53,253 bases of DNA from an uncultured Acinetobacter sp. (GTDB taxonomy: Bacteria; Pseudomonadota; Gammaproteobacteria; Pseudomonadales; Moraxellaceae). Location: positions 1-53,253 of the forward strand of contig NZ_CANQLZ010000014.1 of the NCBI RefSeq assembly GCF_947624825.1, written 5' to 3'. This document shows positions 26,826-35,215 of this stretch, piece by piece. Each line of letters begins with the position of its first letter. The first letter of the stretch is position 1. Under the pieces are notes generated by a model, which did not search any database, was not told the origin of the DNA, and saw only the letters and a program-made list of their open reading frames with translations. A program made the position numbers and the translations under genes.

Positions 26826-28607
26826 TTAAGACTGTGCGGTAAAGTATTCTGCACTAAAGTCCATCATAACGTCAGTTCCTGTTTTGACACGTTGTACACG
26901 CGCAGCAAAGTCAGCCAAGACTTTATTGCTATAGTACTGTGCCAAAGCCAATTTATTTTGGTAGAAGCTCTCGGCTTTGCCCTGTGCTGCTGCAGCAATA
27001 CGCGCATACATGTAAACAAAGCTGAGCATACCTACAGCGTGTAAGTAATCTACCGCAACAGCACTTGAGAAATCAGGATTTTGTTTTGATTGCTCAACAA
27101 TAAACTGAGTTAATTCTTCAGTTTTTGCTGCGATGTCTAAGGTTACCGCTTTAATGCTTAAGCTGTCGTCTAGACCATTGGCGAATGCGCGAATTTCTTC
27201 TAAGTATTCAGCCAAGAAAGCACCGCTGGTTTTAATGGTTTTACGACCAATTAAATCAAGCGCTTGAATACCATTGGTGCCTTCGTAAATTTGTGAAATA
27301 CGTAAGTCACGGATACATTGTTCCATGCCCCACTCACGAATATAACCATGACCACCAAAGCACATTTGTGCTTCTAACGTTGACTCCAACGCTTTGTCAG
27401 TTAAGAATGCTTTTGCAATAGGCGTTAACAGTGCCACACGGTTGTTGGCTTTTTTCACCGCTTCTGCATCATTTGAGAATTTAGTGATATCAAGTTGTTG
27501 ACCCACATAGGCTGCAAAGGCACGGGTTGCTTCATTGTTTGAACGCACGTTGAGTAACATACGACGCACATCGGCATGCACTAAAATTGAATCAGCAGGT
27601 TTTTCAGGTGATTGCGCACCTGTCGCACTACGACCTTGCAAACGGTCTGTGGCATATTGCGCCGCATTTTGATAGGCGTATTCAGCAGCACCTAAACCTT
27701 GAATGCCCATCGATAAACGTTCGTAGTTCATCATAATGAACATCGCCGCTAAGCCTTCATTTTCTTTACCAATCATGTAACCTTTAGCCGCATCAAAGTT
27801 CATCACACAAGTGGCTGAACCTTTAATGCCCATTTTGTGCTCGATTGAACCTGCGGCAACCGTATTACGCTCACCTAATGATCCATCTTCATTGACTAAG
27901 AATTTTGGCACAATAAACATAGAAATCCCACGTGAACCTGCAGGTGCATTTGGGGTTTTTGCCAAAACTAAATGAATAATGTTGTCACATAAATCATGCT
28001 CACCACTGGTAATAAAGATTTTTGTACCTGTGATGTTATAGCTGCCATCTTCATTTGGTTCAGCTTTGGTTTTAATAATGCCTAAATCTGTACCTGAATG
28101 TGGCTCGGTTAAACACATGGTGCCTGACCATTCGCCAGTATAGAATTTTGGTAAATAAGTTTCTTTTTGCTCTTGGGTACCGGCCTGATCAATTGCCATA
28201 CCTGCGCCCACCGTTAACAGTGGATACAACATAAATGATGGGTTAGTGGCCCAAATCATCTCATCTGCTAGTACGGTGAGCATTTTTGGCATGCCTTGAC
28301 CGCCCCACTCTTCAGATGCACCTAAACCAATCCAACCGCCTTGTGCGTATTGATCAAATGCTTGTTTAAAGCCTTTTGGTGTGGTCACAACGCCTTGATT
28401 AAATTGCGCGCCGCCTTCTTCATCGCTTGAACGGTTTAAATCTAAAATGACATTTTTTGAAAATTTTGCCATTTCTTCTAAAATAGCATTGGCAGTTGCC
28501 TGATCTAAATGCGCAAGACCTTCTGTACTTTGCCAGAACTGTTCAGCTTGAAACACGTCATTTAAGATAAAGTCCATATCTTTTAGTGGTGCATTATAAA
28601 TTGGCAT
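26826..28607 (-). CDS. Acyl-CoA dehydrogenase, long form with C-terminal extension
   Basis: A 593-residue FAD enzyme that introduces the alpha-beta double bond in acyl-CoA. I start at the ATG at 28607, with AAGGAAAG upstream, giving MPIYNAPLKDMDFILND, a typical N-terminus of the 590-600-residue proteobacterial group. FAD and substrate motifs include GTMCLTEPHSGTDLG, KIFITSGEHD, KMGIKGSATC and MNYERLSMGIQGLG; FGGHGYIREWGMEQCIRDLRI and IYEGTNGIQALDL close the catalytic core. The last 120 residues form the extra helical domain of this subfamily. It diverges from a TetR gene and is probably its target. Confidence 0.93.
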   Translation of the reverse strand: MPIYNAPLKDMDFILNDVFQAEQFWQSTEGLAHLDQATANAILEEMAKFSKNVILDLNRSSDEEGGAQFNQGVVTTPKGFKQAFDQYAQGGWIGLGASEEWGGQGMPKMLTVLADEMIWATNPSFMLYPLLTVGAGMAIDQAGTQEQKETYLPKFYTGEWSGTMCLTEPHSGTDLGIIKTKAEPNEDGSYNITGTKIFITSGEHDLCDNIIHLVLAKTPNAPAGSRGISMFIVPKFLVNEDGSLGERNTVAAGSIEHKMGIKGSATCVMNFDAAKGYMIGKENEGLAAMFIMMNYERLSMGIQGLGAAEYAYQNAAQYATDRLQGRSATGAQSPEKPADSILVHADVRRMLLNVRSNNEATRAFAAYVGQQLDITKFSNDAEAVKKANNRVALLTPIAKAFLTDKALESTLEAQMCFGGHGYIREWGMEQCIRDLRISQIYEGTNGIQALDLIGRKTIKTSGAFLAEYLEEIRAFANGLDDSLSIKAVTLDIAAKTEELTQFIVEQSKQNPDFSSAVAVDYLHAVGMLSFVYMYARIAAAAQGKAESFYQNKLALAQYYSNKVLADFAARVQRVKTGTDVMMDFSAEYFTAQS

Positions 28608-28673
28608 TGTTACTTTCCTTAAATTAATCTGCTTGATCACAACATCAGCAGGTTTTTCACTGTTTTCATTCCT

Positions 28674-28690
28674 TTAGGTCATTGACCTAA
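28674..28690. promoter_or_regulatory. Perfect operator-like palindrome upstream of the acyl-CoA dehydrogenase gene
   Basis: TTAGGTCA-T-TGACCTAA has 8-base arms around one central base, ending about 67 bases before the dehydrogenase ATG. Such symmetry at this distance fits a dimeric repressor site. The adjacent TetR protein is the likely binder, but other regulators are possible. Confidence 0.6.
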
Positions 28691-29087
28691 TATCATTTTA
28701 AACCACGACGCACATATTGTTTTACTTGTTTGTGTTCAGCTCGTCTTATATTGATGAAAACTGCAACACAACCATTGTTTTTTAATTTGGGGCAATACTG
28801 CCATGTTTAGATTGCTATTGTGTGAAATGCTTTAAAAATTCACAAAATCACCCATGCAAATCAAATATAAAAAATAATTTTCTTTCAAATACTTAATCCA
28901 AAAATCAATCTATATTTTACAACAATTATTAGCGCATACACTGCACACTGTAATCTTATAAAACGCAATGACAATAGAATAAAAATGGCAGAATTGGAAA
29001 TGATTGATCTCTACAGTTTCCATTGCTTGACATTGTTTTATTTATATGATCAAAACTCATGTTTTGCTTAGACCACCCAACAACCAA

Positions 29088-29106
29088 TTGATTGTTTACT
29101 AATCAA
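29088..29106. promoter_or_regulatory. Inverted repeat upstream of tetR, candidate operator
   Basis: TTGATT-N7-AATCAA lies 87 bases before the tetR ATG in an AT-rich stretch. It differs from the palindrome next to the dehydrogenase, so the two may bind different proteins. Chance occurrence in such AT-rich DNA cannot be dismissed. Confidence 0.3.
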
Positions 29107-29192
29107 AATCAAGACTTTGGTTTAATTTCAATCTCAGCACAGGTGGTTTAATTTGCATCAAGTAGTTTTGATTGTCAGATGGAACGAAGCAG

Positions 29193-29792
29193 ATGAATTC
29201 AGAGCGCCAACAAAACTTTTTGCTGCGAAAAGAAAAGATTTTAAGCATGGCAGAAAAATTGTTATTGGATAACAATCAAGATATTACCTTAGGTGAATTA
29301 GCCTCAGAGCTTGATATTGCCAAAGGCACGATCTATAAACATTTTAAAAGCAAAAATCAGTTGTATTTAGAACTCATTATTTTAAATGAACGCCGTTTAT
29401 TAGACATTTCACAAAAAAATCAAAACAACATCAAAAGTTATGTGTCGCAATATATGCTGTATAACATGCTCAATTCTAATCGCACCATTTTGCTACACGC
29501 CATTGAAGAGCGCTTAACCAACAACGAACGTCGTTTAAAAGATTTGTTTGAAGCACTGTATCAGGTGCGTGAGCAACGCATTTTATCCATTAAAGACATG
29601 ACTGGAGATTATTTAAAATCCTTAAATAGTGCCATGTCGATTCGTGATTATTTGTCTTATATTTGGACTGTGACCTATGGTGCATCATTATTGTTAAACT
29701 CAACCCATTATCAAAAAGCCATTGGCTCACGTGAGCGCTTAATTAAACTGTATATTAATCAAGCCTTAATGATTCCAGACAAAATGTCTTAA
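29193..29792 (+). CDS. TetR/AcrR family transcriptional regulator (divergent from acyl-CoA dehydrogenase)
   Basis: A 199-residue regulator when started at the ATG at 29193; an earlier TTG would add seven residues. The N-terminal DNA-binding domain is clear: KILSMAEKLLLDN, then LASELDIAKGTIYKHFKSKNQLYLELI, the helix-turn-helix with the TxYxHF signature. The rest is an all-helical ligand domain without a recognisable signature. Given its divergent acyl-CoA dehydrogenase neighbour, an acyl-CoA ligand is likely by analogy with PsrA- or FadR-type TetR repressors; this is inference. The ribosome site is GGAAC, at modest strength. Confidence 0.9.
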   Translation: MNSERQQNFLLRKEKILSMAEKLLLDNNQDITLGELASELDIAKGTIYKHFKSKNQLYLELIILNERRLLDISQKNQNNIKSYVSQYMLYNMLNSNRTILLHAIEERLTNNERRLKDLFEALYQVREQRILSIKDMTGDYLKSLNSAMSIRDYLSYIWTVTYGASLLLNSTHYQKAIGSRERLIKLYINQALMIPDKMS

Positions 29793-29856
29793 CATTCTAT
29801 GAAGCAATTTAAAACTGTGCCAAGCAAAACCTCCTAGCACAGTGTACCAACAATTG

Positions 29857-30654
29857 TTACATGGCACGTAAGGTTAAAATCTGCTCACTACGCCCAAACG
29901 GCCCTAATTGGTCATGTAAAATACTACTGGTTAAGCCAATACCATCACTGCCATATTGTTGGGTGGCTTCAAGCCCTAACCACTGCCCTTGTGGCTCACG
30001 ATATAAATGTATTTGTAAATCTAAATTTGGAAAGGCCCAACCTTGCCCTGGCTCTACACGCGGCACCACACCATTGGCCGTGTCTACCATGCCCATTAAG
30101 CGCACAAAATCTAAGGTATTTTCACCTTCTACCATCTCCACTTGGGTATTGAGCCACACCACGCCACAGCCAGCACGGCGACTAGCATCGGCGCGTGCCG
30201 TAATACTTTGAATATAGCCACCCGGCCAACATTTCATGCCTTCCCACAGTGGCAATTGTTCAGGTGGTGCAACAAAACCGTCTTCTAAGCCTGCAATATG
30301 TTGTGTATCTTGGGTTTGCATACGCCATGCGCGCGCCACAATACAAGCACGCCCGTGAGCCACCATGGTTGATTCAAGTAATTCAATGGTTTTGCCTCCA
30401 CGAATGACTTTGGTTTCTATTGAAAATTCACCAAAGGGAATCAACCCTAAAATATCATAACCAATACGTCCAATACGTAGTTCAGGGCGTGGGTTAAAAC
30501 GTGCCAATTCATGCGCTAGAATTCCACCGGCAGGCGCCATATGCTGCTCATTGGGATTCCATGCCCCTTGGCAATGAATATGGCATTGATAATGAGAAAT
30601 CACGCTGCCATCTTGTAAATGTTCACGCTGTTTAAGCTGATAATACGCGGCCAT
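29857..30654 (-). CDS. Acyl-CoA thioesterase-like double hotdog protein
   Basis: A 265-residue protein with the two-hotdog layout of TesB-like or 4HBT_3 proteins. The N-terminal half holds WNPNEQHMAPAGGILAHELARF and SIETKVIRGGKTIELLESTMVAHGRA, matching the hotdog helix followed by the G-GR-V strand; the C-terminal half has WLNTQVEMVEGE, DTANGVVPRVEP and QYGSDGIGLTSSILHD, the latter resembling the DGxGxxxSxLxD ending of thioesterase-like domains. It probably hydrolyses or binds acyl-CoA. It follows the methyltransferase gene by 13 bases and shares its transcript. Confidence 0.82.
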   Translation of the reverse strand: MAAYYQLKQREHLQDGSVISHYQCHIHCQGAWNPNEQHMAPAGGILAHELARFNPRPELRIGRIGYDILGLIPFGEFSIETKVIRGGKTIELLESTMVAHGRACIVARAWRMQTQDTQHIAGLEDGFVAPPEQLPLWEGMKCWPGGYIQSITARADASRRAGCGVVWLNTQVEMVEGENTLDFVRLMGMVDTANGVVPRVEPGQGWAFPNLDLQIHLYREPQGQWLGLEATQQYGSDGIGLTSSILHDQLGPFGRSEQILTLRAM

Positions 30655-30667
30655 AGTCCCTAACCTG

Positions 30668-31339
30668 TTATTTTTGTGCTAAAAAACCAAAATAGTTGAT
30701 CACTTGCAGATACGTTTGGATTGAATTAAAACCAACCTTTAAAAGAGTATCACAGTATTGTTGAGGCGTGATTAAAGCAAAGTCATCCTCTAAACGCTCA
30801 AGCATTTGCTCACTTTGACGCACGCTTAAACCTTGTACTTGGCATAAATGCTGTAAAATCTTGAGTTCATTGGCATGACTTGGCAATAGCATGTCGTAGG
30901 TCATTAAATATGCTTTTGGTTTAAGATGCTGATAAATCTGCTGAAAAAATTCAGTTTTTTGATCATTGGCAATAAAATGCGCCACCAATAAACATAAAGC
31001 AGCATCAAATTGTGCCTCTGGCTTTAAATCGGCAGTTGTACCAAGTAGCCAATTGACCCGTGAGCTGTCTGCATGCTCGGCAATTTTCTGTTGGGCTTTT
31101 TGCAACATATTCAATGAAGGATCAACAGCTGTGATATGAATCTTTGGAAAATCTGCCAGTAAATATTCGATCTCATAGCCGGTACCACAACCCACCACTA
31201 AAATATGTGCCTCAGCTGTGAGCTGTACAGTTAATGTTGCACGCACTTGGGCATGCATAAGTGCATAACCGGGAATCAGTTGTACAATGTGCTCGTCATA
31301 GCCTGCCACCACTTTAGGATGACAAAAGTCCTTCGCCAC
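30668..31339 (-). CDS. Class I SAM-dependent methyltransferase
   Basis: A 223-residue protein with the Rossmann methyltransferase signatures: motif I HILVVGCGTGYEIEYL, motif II HITAVDPSLNMLQKAQQ, and LCLLVAHFIANDQKTEFFQQIYQHLKP at post-III. No substrate can be assigned; nothing in the sequence marks it as a ubiquinone, cyclopropane or tRNA enzyme. It lies between the acyl-CoA ligase terminator and the thioesterase-like gene, heading a two-gene operon. Confidence 0.88.
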   Translation of the reverse strand: MAKDFCHPKVVAGYDEHIVQLIPGYALMHAQVRATLTVQLTAEAHILVVGCGTGYEIEYLLADFPKIHITAVDPSLNMLQKAQQKIAEHADSSRVNWLLGTTADLKPEAQFDAALCLLVAHFIANDQKTEFFQQIYQHLKPKAYLMTYDMLLPSHANELKILQHLCQVQGLSVRQSEQMLERLEDDFALITPQQYCDTLLKVGFNSIQTYLQVINYFGFLAQK

Positions 31340-31350
31340 GTGTAGTCCTT

Positions 31351-31383
31351 AAAAAAATTGCCCACGTGAAATAACGCGTGGGC
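31351..31383 (-). terminator. Terminator of the acyl-CoA ligase gene
   Basis: GCCCACG-N10-CGTGGGC; read on the minus strand it is followed by AA and a run of seven Ts. It separates the ligase from the methyltransferase start. Confidence 0.75.
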
Positions 31384-31392
31384 CTGTTGGAT

Positions 31393-33084
31393 TTAAGCAA
31401 TATCTTCGAGTAAATTAAGTTCTTGGCGCATCAATTCTTGTAATTTAAATTTTTGGGCTTTACCTGATGCTGTCATTGGGAACTCGCTAAAAAAACGTAC
31501 ATAGCGAGGTACTTTGTTATGTGAAATATTCTCTTTGCAATACTGACGAATCAGTTCTTCGTTGCAGGTTTCACCTTCATGCAAAATAATGCAGGCACAA
31601 AGTTCTTCACCATAACGTGGATCAGGTAAACCAATCACCTGTACATCCATCACCGCAGAATGGGTGTATAAGAAATCTTCAATTTCTTTGGGGAACAAGT
31701 TTTCGCCACCACGAATCACCACATCTTTAATACGGCCTTTGATTTTAATAAAGCCTTCATCGTCCATTGAGGCAATGTCACCAGTATGCATCCAACGGGC
31801 TTTATCAATCACATCAAAGGTTTTGTCTTCATCTTCCCAGTAACCCAACATGACTGAATAACCGCGTACACACAGCTCACCTAAGCCACCTCGCGGTACA
31901 ACTTTGCCTTGTTCATCGACAATTTTAATTTCTAAATGTGGATGCACTCGTCCTACCGTGCCCACGCGCTGTTCAAGGCTATCGGTTACGGCACTTTGCG
32001 CGCTCACAGGTGCAGTTTCGGTCATACCGTAACAAATGGTCACTTCATGCATGTGCATACGATCAATCACACGTTGCATAATTTCACGTGGACATGGGCT
32101 ACCTGCCATAATGCCGGTACGTAAACTGCTTAAATCAAATTGTTCAAATTGTTCATGTTCTAACATGGCAATAAACATGGTGGGTACGCCATAGGCGGCG
32201 GTGCATTTTTCTTGCTCAATGGCTTGTAAGCTCGACAGTGGATTAAATACCCCTGCTGGATACACCATAGTTGAGCCATGCGTAATACAGGCTAAATTCC
32301 CCATCACCATACCAAAGCAATGAAACAACGGCACAGAAATACACACGCGATCTTGCGGGGTGAGACGGATGGCTTGGCCAACAAAATAACCATTATTTAA
32401 AATGTTATTGTGGGTCAGCATGGTGCCTTTAGGATTACCTGTGGTGCCTGAGGTAAATTGAATATTAATGGTTTCATCAAATTGTAATTCTTGGGCCAAT
32501 TGCTCTAACTGCGCCAATTGCTGTGCGCTTGGCTCAAGCAGTAAATCAGAAAAACGATGAATCGCACCTTGTTGTTCATCTGAGATTTTAATGACGTGTT
32601 TTAAATGTGGTAGGCGCGTACTTGAGAGAATTTTTTCATTGCCCTTACAGAGCTCTGGCGCAATTTTGCATAAAATTTCTTGATAATCTGAGGTTTTAAA
32701 CGCAGGTGCAATCACAAGCCCTACACAAGACACTTTATTGAGTACATATTCGAGTTCACTGCTTTTATACGCAGGATTAAGATTAACTAAAATAATACCC
32801 GCTTTAAATGCGGCAAATTGGGTAATGGTCCACTCTACACAATTGGGTGACCAAATCGCCAAACGGTCGCCTTTTTTTAAGCCCAATTTGAACAAGCTAC
32901 AGGCAAAGGCATTCACCTGTTGTTGTAGCTGCTTATAGCTCAAACGAATATTTTGCTGCACGCTCACCACAGCATCCTGCTCGGCGTATTGGGCACAGGC
33001 TTGGTCAAATTTTTCACCAATGGTTGTACCCAACAGCGGCTGACCACTTGCGCCATAGGCGTAACTTAAACGGACTTGTGTCAT
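31393..33084 (-). CDS. AMP-binding acyl-CoA synthetase
   Basis: A 563-residue ANL-superfamily ligase that activates a carboxylic acid with ATP and CoA. The phosphate loop FTSGTTGNPKGT, the CYGMTETAPVSAQ motif, the YSVMLGYWEDEDKTFDV and MHTGDIASMDDEGFIKIKGR hinge motifs, GENLFPKEIEDFL and the catalytic lysine in ASGKAQKFKL are present. It belongs to the group of medium-chain/branched acyl synthetases found with leucine-degradation genes in other bacteria. It is 68 bases downstream of a tetR gene on the same strand and probably shares its promoter, so activation of isovalerate or related acids is a reasonable but unproven role. Confidence 0.92.
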   Translation of the reverse strand: MTQVRLSYAYGASGQPLLGTTIGEKFDQACAQYAEQDAVVSVQQNIRLSYKQLQQQVNAFACSLFKLGLKKGDRLAIWSPNCVEWTITQFAAFKAGIILVNLNPAYKSSELEYVLNKVSCVGLVIAPAFKTSDYQEILCKIAPELCKGNEKILSSTRLPHLKHVIKISDEQQGAIHRFSDLLLEPSAQQLAQLEQLAQELQFDETINIQFTSGTTGNPKGTMLTHNNILNNGYFVGQAIRLTPQDRVCISVPLFHCFGMVMGNLACITHGSTMVYPAGVFNPLSSLQAIEQEKCTAAYGVPTMFIAMLEHEQFEQFDLSSLRTGIMAGSPCPREIMQRVIDRMHMHEVTICYGMTETAPVSAQSAVTDSLEQRVGTVGRVHPHLEIKIVDEQGKVVPRGGLGELCVRGYSVMLGYWEDEDKTFDVIDKARWMHTGDIASMDDEGFIKIKGRIKDVVIRGGENLFPKEIEDFLYTHSAVMDVQVIGLPDPRYGEELCACIILHEGETCNEELIRQYCKENISHNKVPRYVRFFSEFPMTASGKAQKFKLQELMRQELNLLEDIA

Positions 33085-33152
33085 TGAATCGATCTCCTTG
33101 ATTCTTTTTAATTTTGTTTTTTATGCTTTGCCCACAAACCGTTGTGTGGAAT

Positions 33153-33788
33153 TTAAACGCGTGCTTCTTCCTCAATCATCACCGCATTTAAACAAAAATC
33201 AGCGATTTGTTTGACAAAGTAATCCTTATATTTTTGATCAAACAACATATTACGTGACGGATTTAAAGGCTCAATCACCACAAAGGTCATGGTACCGACC
33301 ACACACAAGGCTGCGGTGTTTAAATCTTCACATCCAAATTCGCCGTTGACTTTCCCTTCGGCCAAAATCTCCTTAATACTTTGTTTGAGTAATTGCTTAC
33401 TGCGAAAACGCTCATGTTCAACCGAAGGGTCAATCGGTTCAAACATTAGCGAGTACGCCAACTGTGGACTATTTAAAGCACGCTTAACAAAAGTTGTGAC
33501 CGCCTTATGTAATTTTTCCGTTGCGCTTAAATCTTGGCGTTTGGCAATTGAATCTAAAATCTTGACTTCATAGACAATTGCAGCCGACAACACCTCAATT
33601 AATACCTGACTTTTGTTTTCAAAGTAGCGATACACCAAGCCACTTGAAACACCTGCCCGCTCTGCAATCGGTTGAATTTGCGCATCTTTTAGCCCACCTT
33701 GTGCAATCAACTCGCGCGCGGATTGTAAAATCGCAGCACGATTTTGCTCCATACGCTCTTGCATCAATGATGATCTTTTATAACTCAT
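33153..33788 (-). CDS. TetR/AcrR family regulator beside the liu operon
   Basis: A 211-residue TetR regulator. The DNA-binding domain is at residues 15-65: ILQSARELIAQGG, IQPIAERAGVSSGLVYRYFENKSQVLIEVL, with the GLVYRYF recognition helix. The ligand domain has AYSLMFEPIDPSVEHERFRSKQ. Residue patterns of this kind occur in TetR proteins next to acyl-CoA genes (the LiuQ/FadP type in other proteobacteria), but I cannot assign one. It is divergent from liuA and codirectional with the acyl-CoA ligase, so it probably represses both. Its own start has a weak ribosome site (GAGAATAAAATT). Confidence 0.9.
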   Translation of the reverse strand: MSYKRSSLMQERMEQNRAAILQSARELIAQGGLKDAQIQPIAERAGVSSGLVYRYFENKSQVLIEVLSAAIVYEVKILDSIAKRQDLSATEKLHKAVTTFVKRALNSPQLAYSLMFEPIDPSVEHERFRSKQLLKQSIKEILAEGKVNGEFGCEDLNTAALCVVGTMTFVVIEPLNPSRNMLFDQKYKDYFVKQIADFCLNAVMIEEEARV

Positions 33789-33831
33789 AATTTTATTCTC
33801 AACAAGACAAAAATGAATTTTAAATCAATTT

Positions 33832-33847
33832 GTGAATTTATATTCAC
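33832..33847. promoter_or_regulatory. Operator-like palindrome in the tetR/liuA divergent region
   Basis: GTGAAT-TTAT-ATTCAC, midway between the divergent tetR and liuA genes. The TGAAT-N4-ATTCA core resembles sites of acyl-CoA-responsive TetR repressors. A poorer TGAATTTTAAATCA lies just before it at 33814-33827. Proximity points to the tetR product, so autorepression and liu control can be served from one place. Confidence 0.55.
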
Positions 33848-33948
33848 TTTTTTAAAAAAACATTGTATGTTAGTTTTAAAAGCACAAAAACAACCGCTTT
33901 TCACCAAGTGATTTGGGAAAAAATAAGTAGAAATTCAGGATGAATAAC

Positions 33949-35145
33949 ATGAACGTACATATTCCGTTACAGCTTAACCTACAAACCCTTGATTTTGGTT
34001 TGGATGAGACTTTAATTGCCTTACGTGATTCTGTTGCCGCATTTTGTGCCAAAGAAATTGCCCCACTGGCCGCCCGAGTTGACCGTGACAACGAATTTCC
34101 AGCGCATCTTTGGAAAAAAATGGGCGACATGGGCTTACATGGTTTAACCGTGAGCGAAGAATACGGTGGTTCAGACTTAGGTTACTTGGCACATATTGTG
34201 GTGATGCAAGAAATCTCACGCGCATCTGCATCAATTGGTTTGTCTTATGGCGCACACTCAAATTTATGTATTAACCAAATCAAACGTAATGGTTCTGAAG
34301 CACAAAAACAAAAATACCTCCCAAAACTGATTTCAGGTGATTATGTCGGTGCATTGGCCATGTCAGAACCCAATGCAGGTTCAGATGTAGTAAGCATGAA
34401 ACTTCGTGCCGATGATCATGGCGATCATTATGTCTTGAATGGTTCAAAAATGTGGATCACCAATGGCGGTGATGCCGATGTGTTGGTGGTATATGCCAAA
34501 ACCGACACCCAAGCCGGTGCTAAAGGCATGACCGCTTTTATTATTGAAAAAGACATGGATGGATTTAGCCACGGCACACACTTAGACAAATTGGGGATGC
34601 GTGGTTCAAATACCTATCCATTATTTTTTGACAACGTCAAAGTGCCTAAAGAAAACGTCATGGGCGGTGTGGGCAATGGCGTCAAAGTTTTAATGAGTGG
34701 CTTAGATTACGAACGTGCGGTTTTAAGCGCAGGCCCACTTGGCATTATGGATGCTTGTATGGACAGCGTGATTCCGTATTTACATGAGCGTAAACAGTTT
34801 GGTCAAGCTTTAGGTGAATTCCAATTGATGCAAGGTAAAGTGGCAGATATGTATTCTACATGGCTCGCCTGTAAAGCGCTTGTATATGCCGTAGGTGCAG
34901 AATGTGACAAAGCCGAGCACCGCCGTAGCTTACGTAAAGATGCCGCCAGTGCCATTCTATATGCTGCTGAAAAAGCCACATGGATGGCAGGTGAAGCCAT
35001 TCAAACCTTAGGCGGTAACGGCTATATCAACGAATATTCAGTCGGTCGTCTATGGCGTGATGCCAAGCTGTATGAAATTGGCGCCGGCACCTCAGAAATT
35101 CGCCGTATGCTGATTGGTCGCGAATTATTTAACGAAACTCAATAA
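33949..35145 (+). CDS. liuA: Isovaleryl-CoA dehydrogenase
   Basis: Oxidises isovaleryl-CoA to 3-methylcrotonyl-CoA in leucine breakdown. A 398-residue FAD enzyme with [35 protein letters not shown], the [14 protein letters not shown] loop and [20 protein letters not shown]. The glutamate in YER aligns with the catalytic Glu254 of human IVD, whose placement separates this family from other acyl-CoA dehydrogenases. The C-terminus [21 protein letters not shown] is typical. Two ATGs are close (33940 and 33949); the second has AGGA at a proper distance. First gene of the liu operon, 70 bases before liuB. Confidence 0.95.
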   Translation: MNVHIPLQLNLQTLDFGLDETLIALRDSVAAFCAKEIAPLAARVDRDNEFPAHLWKKMGDMGLHGLTVSEEYGGSDLGYLAHIVVMQEISRASASIGLSYGAHSNLCINQIKRNGSEAQKQKYLPKLISGDYVGALAMSEPNAGSDVVSMKLRADDHGDHYVLNGSKMWITNGGDADVLVVYAKTDTQAGAKGMTAFIIEKDMDGFSHGTHLDKLGMRGSNTYPLFFDNVKVPKENVMGGVGNGVKVLMSGLDYERAVLSAGPLGIMDACMDSVIPYLHERKQFGQALGEFQLMQGKVADMYSTWLACKALVYAVGAECDKAEHRRSLRKDAASAILYAAEKATWMAGEAIQTLGGNGYINEYSVGRLWRDAKLYEIGAGTSEIRRMLIGRELFNETQ

Positions 35146-35215
35146 TGCTTTTGGGCACATCAGTGCCCACATCCGCCCAATACAACAACAATAGATTAAA
35201 CAAGGATGTTGAATA

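Larger units (their letters stand above)
28608..29192. promoter_or_regulatory. Divergent regulatory region between acyl-CoA dehydrogenase and tetR genes
   Basis: This 585-base gap has no convincing open frame. It is very AT-rich in its middle. Near the dehydrogenase end is a perfect palindrome at 28674-28690, and near the tetR end an inverted repeat at 29088-29106 (both listed separately). No clear -35/-10 pair was picked for either gene with confidence. The length is unusual for this compact genome and could hide a small RNA. Confidence 0.5.
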
